In this document: positions 1 through 13,400 of the stretch, piece after piece
How the letters are laid out: every line of letters begins with the position of its first letter
Numbering within the stretch: position 1 is the first letter of the stretch
Assembly: GCA_034509495.1 (NCBI GenBank)
Contig: CM067522.1
Coordinates: 4,994,648 to 5,058,647 of the forward strand
Reading direction: 5' to 3'
Length of the DNA stretch: 64,000 nucleotides
Source: Acestrorhynchus altus
Lineage: Eukaryota; Chordata; Actinopteri; Characiformes; Acestrorhynchidae
Made by a program: the position numbers and the translations under genes
Notes under the pieces: generated by a model
What the model saw: the letters and a program-made list of their open reading frames with translations, nothing else
Databases searched by the model: none
What the model was told of the DNA's origin: nothing

Positions 1-3000
1 ACCATTCTAAGGGTAAAATCGTATTTTTTTACACATAATGATGACCCATAATGCTCCAATTTAAGATTAACATGCAGTTATCACATGATTTGCTGAATTT
101 GTTAATGAGTGAGCCATCAGCACTGTGACTGAAGCATGCCTCTTGTTACTTTTGCTTCTCTCACAAGCACATAAAAATAAATATATTTTTCCTGCCGGTG
201 GAAGCACAGAGTGCAGAGGGTCAAAAACTGATCTCTGGTTCACACAAAGATCCTTTGAATAAATACATTCCATATTTGCATAATTTGCATAAATGGAATA
301 ATTTACCTTATTTTCTCATATCAGCTTATTATATAATAACAGTGCTCAAACTGACATTATATACCAGTATACAAGTATAGCCCAGCAATCAGACAGTTGC
401 ATCACAAGTACCTGTTTATTCAGCATCCAATGTAATAGAAACACTTATTTACCCCTCTTTGTACTGTATCATACACATGCATCAACAGGGTGCCTCTGTC
501 AGCACCAAGTGCTAACAGCCTAGTGCTCACATCAGTAATAACAGGAGCAGCAGCAGAATGAATACAGGGAGTGTATAGACTGGTGAGTTCTAGCCTACAT
601 CTAGCCTATGTCATATTTCATATGAATAACACATATAACATGGGGGTTGAATTCTAAAAGGCCCCAGTCCATCGAGAGTTACCGCACGCACACAATGACT
701 CACCAACCCTGTGTTTTTTGGAGGTGGAAGGAAACCTGAAAACCTTGAGCAAACACAGATAGAGAGAGAGTACATGAAGTTTCACAGATAATGATCATTT
801 AAATAATATATGTCTATTGTTCAAGACACTAGATGGCCTACAGTCTGTAATTGTATATCAGCTTCAGAGGTTCATGATCCTGTTCCTCAAGATCTAACAC
901 CGTGTTTAACAATTTCAAATCCTACAAACCTTGCTCTAATATCAAGATGTTCCAGTAGGCCATTGTTACCTGGGTCAGTTGTGTTACATTACAATTTTTT
1001 GCTAAATCTTGCTGGGTGGTAGATCACCAGACCCAGAATTTGGTACCCCTATTCTGAAGTATAGAGTGGGGAAAAAAGTATCTGAGGCACTGCCAATTAT
1101 GCAATTACGTTTTCCCACGTGCAAAGAATGGAGACGCTTGTAGTTTTTATTTACACTTAAAGAGACACAGAGACTCTAGAGAATCTAAAATCCAGAAAAT
1201 CACATTGTATGGTGTATGATATGATTTTTAAATAGTTCATTTGCATTTTATTGCATGAAATAAGTATTTGATACAATAGAAAAACATAAAATTTGGTACA
1301 GAAACCTTTTCTGCAATTTCCTGTAGTTGATTTCTAGGTCAGATATTTCCTGTAGTTGATTTTGCACACACTGCAGCAGGGATTTTTGGCCCACTCCTCC
1401 CTACAGATCCTCTCCAGGTTTCAGGCCTGTTACTGGGCAAAATTGAGTTTCAGGTCCCTCCAAAGATTTTCCATTGTGTTCAGGTCTGGAGACTGACTAG
1501 GCCACTCCAGGACCTTGAAATGCTTCTTACGGGACCACTCCTTAGTTGTCCAAACATGCTGGAAGACACAACCATGTCCCATCTTCAGTGCTCTTACTGA
1601 GGGAAAGGGGTACATGGCATCCATCCTCTCTTCAATACAGTGCAGTCATCCTGTCTCCTTTGTAGAAAAGCACCCCAAAGTATGATGTTTTCAACCCATG
1701 CTTGGGACAGTGTTCTTAGGGTTGTACTCATCCTTCTGCGAGTGGAGTTCTATTTTGGTCTCATCTGACCACATGACCTTCTTCCATGCATCCTCCGGAT
1801 CATCCAGATGGTCATTGGTGAACTTCAAACGGGCCTGGACATTTGCTGGCATGAGCAGGGAAACCTTGCATGCCCTGCAGGATTTTAATCCTTGATGGCA
1901 GTGTGTTAGTAACAGTAATCTTGTTGAAAAGGTCCTCCCATACAGTTCTGGGCTGATTCCTGACCTATTTTCATAATCCCCAACAGTTACCCCAACAGTT
2001 GTTTCCTTCTTACCAAGCTCATTACCTATTGTCCATTTAGCCCATCTCAGCTTTGTGCAGGTCTACAATTTTGTCCCTGGTATCCTTAGACAGGTCTTTG
2101 ATCTTGGCCAAAGTGAAAAAGGTTACAAATACAAATTACAGACCTCTCAATTCTTTGTACTTATTTCCCCCACTGTAAATTAAATTTTAAACGGGCAGTA
2201 AGGTAGATAGTGTGACAACATGCATTTCATTCAGCATCAAAATGCACATTCACAGATAAACCCTGGTACATAAATATACACAATATACATAAAGGGTAGG
2301 CAATCCTGGTCCTATATTGTTAGCTTCCTGCATTCTTTTGTGCTTTTACTGCTCAAGCACACCTAATTCAACTCAACTCTTAATTGTCAGGGTAATGAAA
2401 TCTGTTAGAGCAAGGAAATTGGCACTGTCTACCCAGGTATACCAGGCACACTTGCATTTTTGTTTTTGTTGAGAGATCAGCACTATTTAACTGTTACCAA
2501 GGGTCAAGTTTATTGAAAGCAGATTAAAACTGCTATAGCAAGATCAGCAAGAAAGAAAAGCAAATGTTGCTAAGCTTATAAAATACCTGTAAAATTACTT
2601 AAAAACCTAAGACCCACTTTATTCTTCTCCAACTATCAGCATAATTTTTTGATTCAGTCTGTGCTGCTGCTGCATTCAATCAGCCACATTCTGGCTTTTG
2701 CTCTATGAAATGCTCTTCACAGAAAGACATTTGCAGTCATTAATACTGTTCATGTTTGAACATTTTTCATTGTTCAGGTAAAAACAAACAAAGACAAAAC
2801 AAACACTGCTTTTGTTCTTGTCTGAATCAATGTCTGGTCACTACCCTGTACACTGTCATGTTTTGTCTGAGGCGTTCAAAGAAAAACTGAAACCTTGACT
2901 AACAGTGCAGTGATGGCTTAACAAAGTGTGTTGTAAATTAAAACACATTTGAAGTCAAAACTTGATATAAAACTACAAAAAATATTTACTGTCTCACAGA

Positions 3001-4375
3001 AATGGAAATAAATGGACCTCACAGTCTACTATACAACATTCTGTACTCTGTGGACCAATACAGCCCAACAATACCAATAATGCAGCTTCTTGATGCTTTT
3101 CAGTTCAGCCAATTATAACTGTCTTTGTGAGCACAAATGCAATTTGTAACTAGTTCAAATAGGCATCTGTAACTCAGCTGATCAGTAGCAGTGGATGCAG
3201 ATTTCCAGCTAACAGATGGCCTCAAAAGAATTCCAGCTAAACTGTACATATTTAAAAGAAGATAATGCAAGAAAGAGAATGTACTATATATAAGCTGAAG
3301 TCTCTTGCTGGTTCTCTTGTTCCTTTTTATTAGCAATAACCAGAAAAAAACCCTCAATAAAGCAGATAGAACAGCATATAGGAAACACCAAGAGAACAAA
3401 AATCTAATATGATTTAATTCTAATTGTTTATTGTCTACAATATGAAGATATACAGTCTATGAGGTAAACTTTTCCTGTACATACGGGACCAATCTCTTAA
3501 ACAGTTCCTAAACAAGGTTTGGTCATGAATTAAACTGCAGGGGCCCATAACCAATGGAAATGACCTTTAGTCTAGTTTAAAACTCAACAGTGCTGGGCAA
3601 AATATTTTCACACAAAGGTAATACAAATCAGCATGCGAGTGTGTGACACACTTCACAAAGATCTGTCATGTCATACCAGGGTGACACTTATAAGGGGTGA
3701 GATATCAGTCATGACATGGTAAGAAATCTTATTGTGTTATTTCCTATTTGAAGCTGATTAAGGCCAACAGATATTTAGAAATGAGCCTAATCAGTAACTA
3801 AGTTTAGTACTGAAGAATATTATGGAATGCAATAGTCAATAAAACAGGCATTTACAATATAAGCATGGAACAACTAGCTGAAACTATCTGATCTCTGAAA
3901 AGATCAAACATTCTTGTTATCCTTCAGTTATGTAAACTGATTACTAGTTACTAAAATGATCATAAAATGTACAATCTATCATTCCTTTTTGAGGATTATT
4001 GAAAAGCTCACCCTGAGCAAGCTCAACCATTCATGCAGTAGCTTAAGGGATCAATATGATTCAAGTGTGCACAAGAAAATCAATAGACTATAAGATGCAA
4101 GGATCTAATTTGGCCTCTTAGGTCTTGAAAAAGGTCAGCATTATTTGCGTTTCTGCAGGGACACGTTAGACAAATGACATAATAAATGTTTTGTTGTCAT
4201 AGAGCTTGAAGAACGTGCGAGTGTTAAAATGTGGAAAACTGGAAAACACAAGAGGCAAAGACCTATATGATTATAAAAGTCAACAGACAAAACATTTTTG
4301 CACAAAGCTCCCGTCTAAGGATAACAGTGATGTGACGTCCTTAAATGTGAATAATAAGGAGGTGGATATTCTTAC
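1..4375. other. adgrv1 intron (3' side, runs off the window start)
   Basis: No further coding exon recognised. It holds a Tc1/mariner remnant at 1062-2177. A stretch near 640-770 (ending with 'tttggaggtggaaggaaacctg') resembles a fragment of a dispersed fish repeat, too short to name. The rest is AT-rich sequence in which I see nothing. Confidence 0.75.
1062..2177 (-). mobile_element. Tc1/mariner-type DNA transposon remnant with terminal inverted repeats
   Basis: Left end tagagtggggaaaaaagta (1062) and the reverse complement of the right end, tacagtgggggaaataagta (2177 inwards), form an imperfect inverted repeat of about 20 bp with TA at the outer edges. Between them the minus strand reads decayed transposase. 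The best piece is near 1624-1430, with EWPSQSPDLNTMENLWRDLK, the classic C-terminal block before the last catalytic acidic residue. Stops and frameshifts throughout show it is dead. At 1.1 kb it is shorter than a full Tc1 element (about 1.6 kb). Confidence 0.85.
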
Positions 4376-4497
4376 CAGAAATACATTGAAGATGACGAGG
4401 AGAATGAGCATCCAGAGATATCTGTAAGCCATGTGGAGTCCAGCCCACAGAGAGACCATTGACACCAGAGCAAACAGATACAGCACCATTGGAACCT
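4376..4497 (-). CDS. adgrv1: adgrv1 exon 17 of window: TM6 and first part of TM7
   Basis: Completes codon 1176 (Glu), then codons 1177-1216, phase 0 end; acceptor gttctttag, donor TTTCTG|gtaaga. Encodes TM6 (VPMVLYLFALVSMVSLWAGL), HMAYRY and TM7 start LWMLILLVIFNVFL. The next coding exon should begin near G-L-Y-V-F; I searched positions 1-4375 on the minus strand by eye and did not find it, so it probably lies outside the window. Confidence 0.96.
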
Positions 4498-7400
4498 CTA
4501 AAGAACAAAAGATTAACAGGAAATTAATAGGGGTGTCAGTGAGCTACTAGATACTTTTACTGATTTATTGATTAATCAGTTCATAAAAAGGCCAAAGAAT
4601 AAACTTGGTTTAAGTGAGCAATAACAGACCATTCATATATTTAAAATATTTTAACAAAAAGTTGCAAAAATGTGTGTCTTATTATGAGACCACAAGAAAT
4701 GTTAAAATATCCTTAATTTAAAAGCAATCTGTCCACTTATAATTGAGGTCAATTTTAACAAATGATTTGTAAGTAATCAATTTTCTCAAGTAATAAGTTA
4801 CAGTCCTACACACTTATAATATACACCACAAAAGAGAAATACACTACATATTTGTGTACACCCCTTCACCTTCTACAGAATGCATTTGGCTACTTTAAGT
4901 TGTACCCATTGCTGAAGCAGATGTGAAAATGTGCAAACCATTCAATCTGGTATGGGCACTGTTTCCAGTCGTGGGGTGAGCTGGGCTAATACACCTCTGG
5001 TGCATCAGTTTTTCCACAGTTTGGAGAACACCCCCCACACATTCTTGCAGAACCTCTTTAACAGCCTCTGCTTTGGCATGGAGGATGAGTGGGCACATTT
5101 ATTGACCTAGGGCAGGAGCCCAAACTGGCTGGCAGTGAAAGTGGATTCATTAAGAGGCTCTTATTTAGGAGTTCTTAGTCAGTGCTAGAACAAGGTCAGA
5201 GTGCTTGGACTGAGTGTCCTTCATGTGGACAATCAATCAAATACAGGGTTGAGAGTCCCTCAGGCAAATGAGGGCTAGTGAATGGTACCAAACTGTTTGA
5301 CAATGATTATGTTATATTAGTCATATATAACTGTGTTCTTCGCATTTCATCAGTTATGACTAATTAGTGAACTCTGATGTATTTTAATAGAAAAAATGGT
5401 ACTTTTACATCTGTATATACATATGTCCATTCATTATAATGAAGTGATGTGAAAAAGGTGTTACACATTTTCATCAGATTATGGTGGAGAGAATGAATAG
5501 ATGTGTAGAACAGAGTTCAAGACAACTGAGGAGCAGAACACTAAATCAGCAAGACTTAGAAGCATGCTTCAAATTTAAGGAAGAACACTGAAATGAAAGA
5601 CCTAAGTGTGAATCTGTAATCCTGAAGCCTATAGAGCTCTGGGGAACCCCCAGAGCCATCTAAGCCATCAGAGAAGGCCAAACGATTTCTGGGAAGTAAG
5701 AAACTTACAGTATGTCCAAAATTTACTCAAACTCATTGTTTTTACAATATATCATTTAGCTGTGTTGGATGAGGGTACCCCATCCAAGTTTGGGAGTTTG
5801 GGATGAGGTGGGCTGGTCATCATCCAACATCCGGAACTTGGGTGGTCATTGAATGCATTCAAATTCTCTTAGCAATGCTCCAAACGCTAGCAGAAAGCCT
5901 TCCCTGGACATGGACACAAAACTTGACCCATATTGTGTATCTGGGTAGATGCAGTTAAACAAGGCAATGAAAAATGTCACATATTTTGGAAGTTGAAGAT
6001 ATGTGAATAAACCTGTCTGGCTGTAAATATGATTGGTAGTCAATCTAAGTTTCAGTTGTGATACAGAGCTGTCAGAGAATAAAGGAAACAACTTTGTGCC
6101 AGGACTCTATTTTGGACTTTAAAAACCAAAAGTGATACTGTTAAACTGAAAAATACTGTGAAATACACTCATTGTCAAAAAATAGTTGCAGCCAGAAGGA
6201 CTCAAATGAAAGGAATTAAACTTGGTGGGTAGGTTTAATATGCAAATGATTCAAGTTTCATGCTTGACCACACATATGACATAAGCAAGAACTACATGAG
6301 ATTGTCCCATTGCAAGTACTTTCTATTCTAACTCATGCTGGTGTGTTGGTAGCATTCCTTGCAAGCGAAGTATGTCTTGGAAAAGATTAGGGCTAATAGT
6401 GGGGCTCCAGGAAGCAGGATGGACTTATCAATGTACTGTGCGCCATACCAGTCACGCTCTTGGCGGCAGCAACATGAAGTATCTCGAAGATCTACACAAA
6501 CCATGGAGAGGGTGCTGATGCAACAGCCATGATTGCAGACATTCAGCAAGCAGTTATGCCTTCCATGATTCACTGATGGCTGTGCAATGCAGGACTACAA
6601 ACATTCAGACTGCTAGTATAACTGCCCTTAATGCCATGGTGCTGTGCAAGACTGTCACTCAGAATGGCAGTGGGTCATTTTCAGAGAATCTCAGGTATTA
6701 CAAACTATCATGGTTTGATAAAGGCAAAGAATTCACTTTTATTCAGTGAATGTATACAGATCAATAACAACTCATACTTATTTGGATTCTTTACATTCTA
6801 CTCTGCATCGCACTGCTGCAACATTTTAAAGGTGAACAGAAAAGGATAAAAATTCCAGTTTTTAATAGTTTTGATACAAAAACTTCAATTTACCTTATAA
6901 GCTGTTTGCAAATTAAACAGAAAAACCATAACATTTTTCCTCCATTAGAAAGCCACCAATGTTTCTACACTTTTAATAAAATCAAACCTCAGAATTGGTC
7001 CAACACACCTGGTTGTGTAGCTAAATTTAGTTTACTTTGTATTCAACGTGAGGCCATACTGTATGGACATGCCTGATTTTTTTGTTTAGCATGTCCCTGA
7101 ATTACTGGAATTTAAACTAACTGGTAAGAATCTGACTTTTATTGAAAAAATTCTCTCCAATCTTGTATTCTCTCTATGTCCAGTATTTGAAAGCTCCTCA
7201 TAAAGCTATATTACGAGGCTGTAAATGGTGACTCAATAACATAACTGCAATACTACGATAAGATATTGTACATGTGCAGACATTGTCTATGTGATCAGTC
7301 TTCATATCGCTACTTCATAACCATAAATCTTCATTATGTGCCACTATCAGTAAAACCTAATGCTAAAATACTAAGCTACTGTAACCTTGAGCCCAAAAAC

Positions 7401-10400
7401 CCATATTACCTCATAATCAAGGTACAATGGCCAACAGATGTGATAGTGTTAGAGAAGAGGTGAGAACAGAGGTTGGGACAGAGCTTTATCACATAGGCTT
7501 TATTTACACCTCCTGACCTATATCTATTGAACAATTAATCTTGTTCACTCATTTAAAGAAGGTAAGAACAAGTGTGTCCATAGCACCAGGAACAACCTGG
7601 TCATCAGTCAAGAGCTTTTCTCTTTAAAAAACCTGTCGACTCAATCCTCTACCAAAATAAAAGAGCTGTTTGGCATATTTATAATAGGTGAGGCATCAAT
7701 GTCTACTTATTAGCTGTAAAGATATATGTAACCACTGTACTTCACCTGAGCTCTATCTCACTTTTTCAAGGCTCTTTGAAGACAGCACCTCAATACCTAG
7801 TGTAGAAAATGATAAATCAAGTGACATCAGATGCTGTAAGATTGTTTTGTACAAATGGCACACTACCTCAAGCAGAAATGGCCTTTTGTGCAATCTATCA
7901 TTATATACTATTACAATATGCTCAGCTGCTCAAAGAGAAAACTAATCATTCCATCTTAAACAAGATTATACACACACCTGGCCCCTTCTCCTAGCATTTG
8001 TCTTGTGATTACTGTACATGATAGCAAAAAGTCTATGACTTTAATCTGTTCTCATATATTCTTGTCCCATCATTAATGTACATGCAGGCAACCACAACAA
8101 CAACCACAATCAGTGGTGACTTTCATTTGGAACACATCCATGTGAGGGGAAACTGACATTTCAAACACATTCCATTAGGGACAAGTTATGTCTTCAAGAA
8201 CGTCATGCTCTGTGCTTCAGTAGCAGTTTCTTCTCAGAGTATCCTCACTAGAGCTGATGAACCGGCATTCACATCTGTTTGTCTGGCAAGAGTATGGATA
8301 CTTTTATCATTACAGGGCCTGAGAAACATGCTGACTCTGAGTCATGAGGATTGGCAGGTCAATGCCTATGACGCTTAAAGAGACAGTATTCTGGTCAGAT
8401 AACATGGATGTTATGAAGGCTTTGGATTCAAAAAGTAGGCCAAACATTCCTCACCAGTCAGGGAACACAGGGCACAAGGCCAGGGGTGACCTACCGGGCT
8501 TTCACCGAGGTGTTACTTCCATTCCAATGGTGCCAAACATTCTCTCTCTTTCTCCATCTCTCTTCTTCTTTTCCTCTACATTTACACTGACAGACTTCAC
8601 TTAAAAAAGCTTCCATAGTGATGCTAGAAAATTTGGGAATGTTTTGTATTTCTTCAGAAATCTGACTTTTACTGTAATCAGTGATTAGATTTACATATTA
8701 TTTTTTAAACTAGGTTATTAACACTAAGGTAGAAACTATAGCAATTGTTTCTACTGTTATAATACTAATGTTATGTCAGTAGGCTCCTGACTAAATCCTC
8801 ATGGTTTTGAGCAAACTTTAGATGAATCGTGGTGCTCTATTTGGTCAGTACTGTCCTCCTCAATGCCATCATGTCATGCACACCATTTTTGTTCAATGTT
8901 TGTCTAATGGTCCACTCATTACATTGACATTGCTGAATGCAACAGAGGCCGGTAGGTCCTTAGAAGTTTCCTTGCTGTTATTTGTTACTTTGCCATACCC
9001 TTTTAGAGGCTTTGCTGGGAGAGTGACAGTGGTACTGAATGTTATCCATTTGTACATTATCTGTCTCACAGTGGATTGGTGGAGGCCAAATTCTTCCTCA
9101 AGAATCTCTTTTTTCAAGGCCTGGCAATCTTCCAAAAATGTGTGGTGAATTTCAAGCTTTGATACACAGATAATATATGGACAAAAGTACTGGAACAGCT
9201 GCTCATTCATTGTTTCCTCTGAAATCAAGAATATTTAAATATCACATTTTGAAGAATGCTATCTGATGGAGCTTGCGAGGCCCTACTGCAGCCTAAAGCC
9301 ATGACATTTCCATCTCCAAACTTCATAGTTGATATGTGGTTCTTGGCTGTTTTTACTTTGTAGCAAATGTCTTGTTTTACTGTGCCCAAATAATTAATCT
9401 TTGCATTCATCTGCCCAAATCACATTCCACAAGTCCTGCTCTTTGTCCAAGTGCTCTCTTTTCCTTTTTGCACACAACATCTGACATCAACTGTCGCAAA
9501 AGGTACCTGTAGGTCATGTGATGACATTTTAGGATTGTTGGAGACTTGCAGTGTGCCTCTTACAGTGTGCTCATGGGCTGAACCTGCTAGGATGGCCTAA
9601 CCTGGCCATGCAGATGTTTTAAATATTCTCCACTTGAAACATTATCTGGACAGTGGAACGGCTGATTTCTAATTGTTTTGAGATCTTTTTGAATCCCTTC
9701 CCAGACTCATCTGTGTCTACAACCTTCTTTCTGAAGGTTACAGTGAGCTCTTTGGATCTCACCATTGTGATACCACTCACATAAAATCAAAGGCAAACTT
9801 TTTAGGGCGTGGGGGTGTCCTAACGAAATGTATTTCTAATAATTATTTTTATAAAATATTTTTAAAAGACATTTTTTAGTTTCCATACCATTTCTCAGTA
9901 TAGTTAAAATGAGGAAAAACTGTCCATATGTTAAAAAAACAAAGGTTTGTACGGGGTGTTCTGAAGTCCTACTTTTCCCCGCCTTGCATAATATTCCTCT
10001 TATATGCATAGACAGTACTCTCTCTCTCTCTCTCTCTCTCCCCCTCCCTGACCCATTTTTTTACGCCTGTGCTTGCTTTCCATCGTTGTAAGCACATTCC
10101 TTCCTGTGGTCTGGGCCTGGCCTCCATAGAAGCAGCATGTTCCAAAATCCTAAGGCATAATCTCAAAAGGAAAAACGTTTCTCTATGAGGCTCCATGTGC
10201 ACACCCCACATGGCAAACTACAGATCTTTCAATCTCTTCTTAAAAAGTGGCATTATAGAGTCTAGTATGCATCACTTCTGAGAAACAGGAGTGTCCAAAC
10301 CAGACATGTGTACTCCAGCAAGTACAGTGGAACATCAACAATGCTGTGAAGAAAAGCAGGACAGTGGAAAGAAGTGTCATCCACTTAATACATTGTTGTA

Positions 10401-13400
10401 TGCAGGGAGTACATAGGTACCAATGTTAGTTAAATACTACAAGGCCATATCAGAGTAACAACATGGTTGAATCATATTTTGGGTTTTATTTTTGTACTAG
10501 GGCCAATTCAATCCTACTGATGCCACTGCATCAAAAGATATTCCATGGAGTTTTCAACATGGGCTTCCATAAAGTGTCATGAGCGTGTGTCTGTTTCCCT
10601 GGGGAACAGGTCAGCAGTAGGAAATGTCCATTGGTTTTTGGGACGAACAAGACCCCTCAGCATGGGAAGATAAGCTCAGCGGGCCTTTGCGGACAAAAAC
10701 AAAGGCTGTAATGTGAGACAGCAGCTGTAGCTTCTGTTAATATGCCAAACCAGCTGTCCCAACAGCAGGCCATGGAGCTCAAAAAGGCCCTGCTTTGTCT
10801 CAGGCCCACTGAGCTAACATCCGCTTGGTCACCCACTTGTGTGTTATGGGAAAAAGACTGCATGGTACCAGTGAAGGAATGGACAGAGAAGTGCGTCCTT
10901 GGCATGGACATGAAAGGAATGACTGGAAGAATGGAGAAGTGCTGGTAAGTGATACACCAGAACAGTAGGAGATTTTGCAAGTCTGGAAGAACATCCAACA
11001 TAAGGTTTAGATTGGAAGCAGGTTCTTCTCTTCCCGCTCTTAGCACTCTGCTTGTGTGTGGTTGACAGTGCTAGGGCAAAGTGCTTGGACACCCTGCATT
11101 TCTCTTCAAGGCTGGGAGTGCGGAGAGTGTTCTTGATCGCTTGCCAGGTTTCTGACCCCAGACGTTCCAAACGCCATGTTCTCCGAGGCCCTGCTGGCTC
11201 TCTGGGGAAAAAGAATGGCTCACAGCTGTAGTGCTAAGAGTAATAGAAAAACAAGAGGTCATGCAAAAGTCAAGTTCTCCACCAGGACTAGGGTCAGCAG
11301 TGTGATTTGCCTGAGAAAAGGCTGTGCACAAGGTATAAAAAGACCATACATGGTCTGAAAAGCTGCAGAGGGCATCTTGCTCTGATGCAACTTAGCAAGA
11401 AACATTTCCTCTTAATTTTTCCCATCAATTATTCTGCACACACCATCTCTTATGGCATCATTTACTGCATCTCTGCTTATTGTCTACCACGAAAGCTGCT
11501 AAACACTAATGTGTAAATCCTGTAAAAGTGTAAAGCATTGCCTGAATGTTCTCTGCTGTTGACTTTCCTTTTTAATTGTAAGGCTACTGACACACACAGA
11601 TATCCACGGATGATGCAGAATTATCAGAAAGTGTCATTTTTTTTTTAGTAATGATAGTAATCTGAATGTGCACTGTGTAAATTTTGTAGAAGAGAGTGCA
11701 GTAAAACTGTCTGTTCCATCACTGCTTTAATAAAGACAAAAAGTTAGTAATTTGTATGTATTTATTTTCAAAGCTTAATTTACATCAATTTCTACAGACC
11801 AGCTGTAAGTTGTTACACAATCCTTAAACATTTTCAGTTTTTAGATAATTTTGTCCTGCTTTGTATCATGTCGTGTCACTGGACTTTGTGCTATTTCAGG
11901 TCATTCGCTGGACTTGTAGTACTACAATTTGCAAAAACTGTGTTCTTTTAACATTTTAACCGGTATTGTATATTTGTACTTTTAAGAGCAAAGACTGAAA
12001 TGAACATACTAAAATTTCAGAATGTAATGTAATTAATATTCTGCAAAAAAGGTCTTGACAATTAGGAAGAATTGTGCCATTGATTTGTGTGCCATGTCAT
12101 CATAGAAACAACTTAACAAGCTTCTTTCTTCAGGCAAATTTCATGTAAATACTTGTAAACTTCAAACTCAAAAAAGAGTCTAAAGCCACCAGGCACATAA
12201 GAAAACATGAACAATTTGGCATTGTGTGCTTAAGCACTTTCTTTCCTTCGCTCTCTTGCACACACCTGTAAACGATAGCAACGTCAGATCTAGATAAGAG
12301 CCATTGCAGTTTAAAGTACAATGACAGCTAGAAAGAAAAAAAGTGGTCTTTGCTTTCTATGAAAAGCTGCCTACTTTACCGAAAAATCTGCATCATTCAT
12401 CTGGGTTTTCAGCATTTCTTTGGAACAGGGAAATTAAGGCAGGTGATGTATAGGACAGTGCTGATTTTGAGGCTGCTGTGGCTTGTTAGAATGTGAAACC
12501 AGAGGCAATCGGATCTCAACTGACATCAGAAGCTACGTTAATCCACAGGCTGTTTGCAACAGAAACAGGTAGTAGCAGAAAAGGACTTTTGCTACATTAC
12601 TATTTATCAGCTGGAGGCTTGAAAGTTTGCGGCACGAACACATGAATGAAAGAGTGGGAGGAGGTGTACCTGATTTCATCAATTTTTATGCATGCAATAT
12701 CAGGGACAAAGATTGGAGGGATGTGTATCTGCAGAAATATGCAGACAGTGCAGAAAATGCTAAAGAGACATCCATAACTTATCTTTAGTAAAGCATTTCA
12801 ACAGCAGAGGCCCACAAAACTGATAAACCACCTGCTTCATTCTGAGATGAAGATAAACCTGTCCCAGAATGATAGCATGATGAAAGTGTGGAGATAAAAA
12901 TTGAACTACTCATGACCTGAAGCAAACAACTTGTTAGAATCAAATATGAGTTAAAATGAATCATTTAAATTTGAATCATCAGTCCCATAGAAAGTATTGT
13001 ATATGATGCACATGCTCTGAACTACAGTTAAAAAATTTAAGTCAGGCCAACTTAATATGTTTCACAGCTGTAGAGCGGTGCAACTGTCTAACTACATGCT
13101 TGTCAAGAGACAGAAGATCATAAGTTAATGATTGTTAAAACATCTGTCTTCTAATGTCAGGGGTCTGAGAATGCAAAGGCCTCCAGCATGTGATCTGGGA
13201 AAATTAACTTGTAGATGGGAATAAACAATTAACACACTGAGGTGAAGGAACACAGGTAAAAAATATTTTGTAAGCTATAGATGACCATGTGAATCAAGCC
13301 AACCCAACTTTGCTGGTCTGTGGTTTAAGCTGTGCCATTTTCTTGTTTTGTGTATTACCAATATTGCCATTTCCTTTCAGCAGAAATAGTTCTGTGTTGG

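Noticed and set aside
3100..3399. 99-residue membrane-like open frame on the minus strand, considered as an alternative last exon of adgrv1
   Set aside because: The hydrophobic run is what AT-rich DNA gives. The nearest acceptor-like AG (before ATTTTTGTTC) would put exon 17's phase-0 end into another frame, and it lacks the expected continuation of TM7.
10657..11331. Overlapping open frames of 86-129 codons on the minus strand
   Set aside because: Several frames of similar length overlap on both strands, no domain or splice context is visible, and none resembles a known protein.
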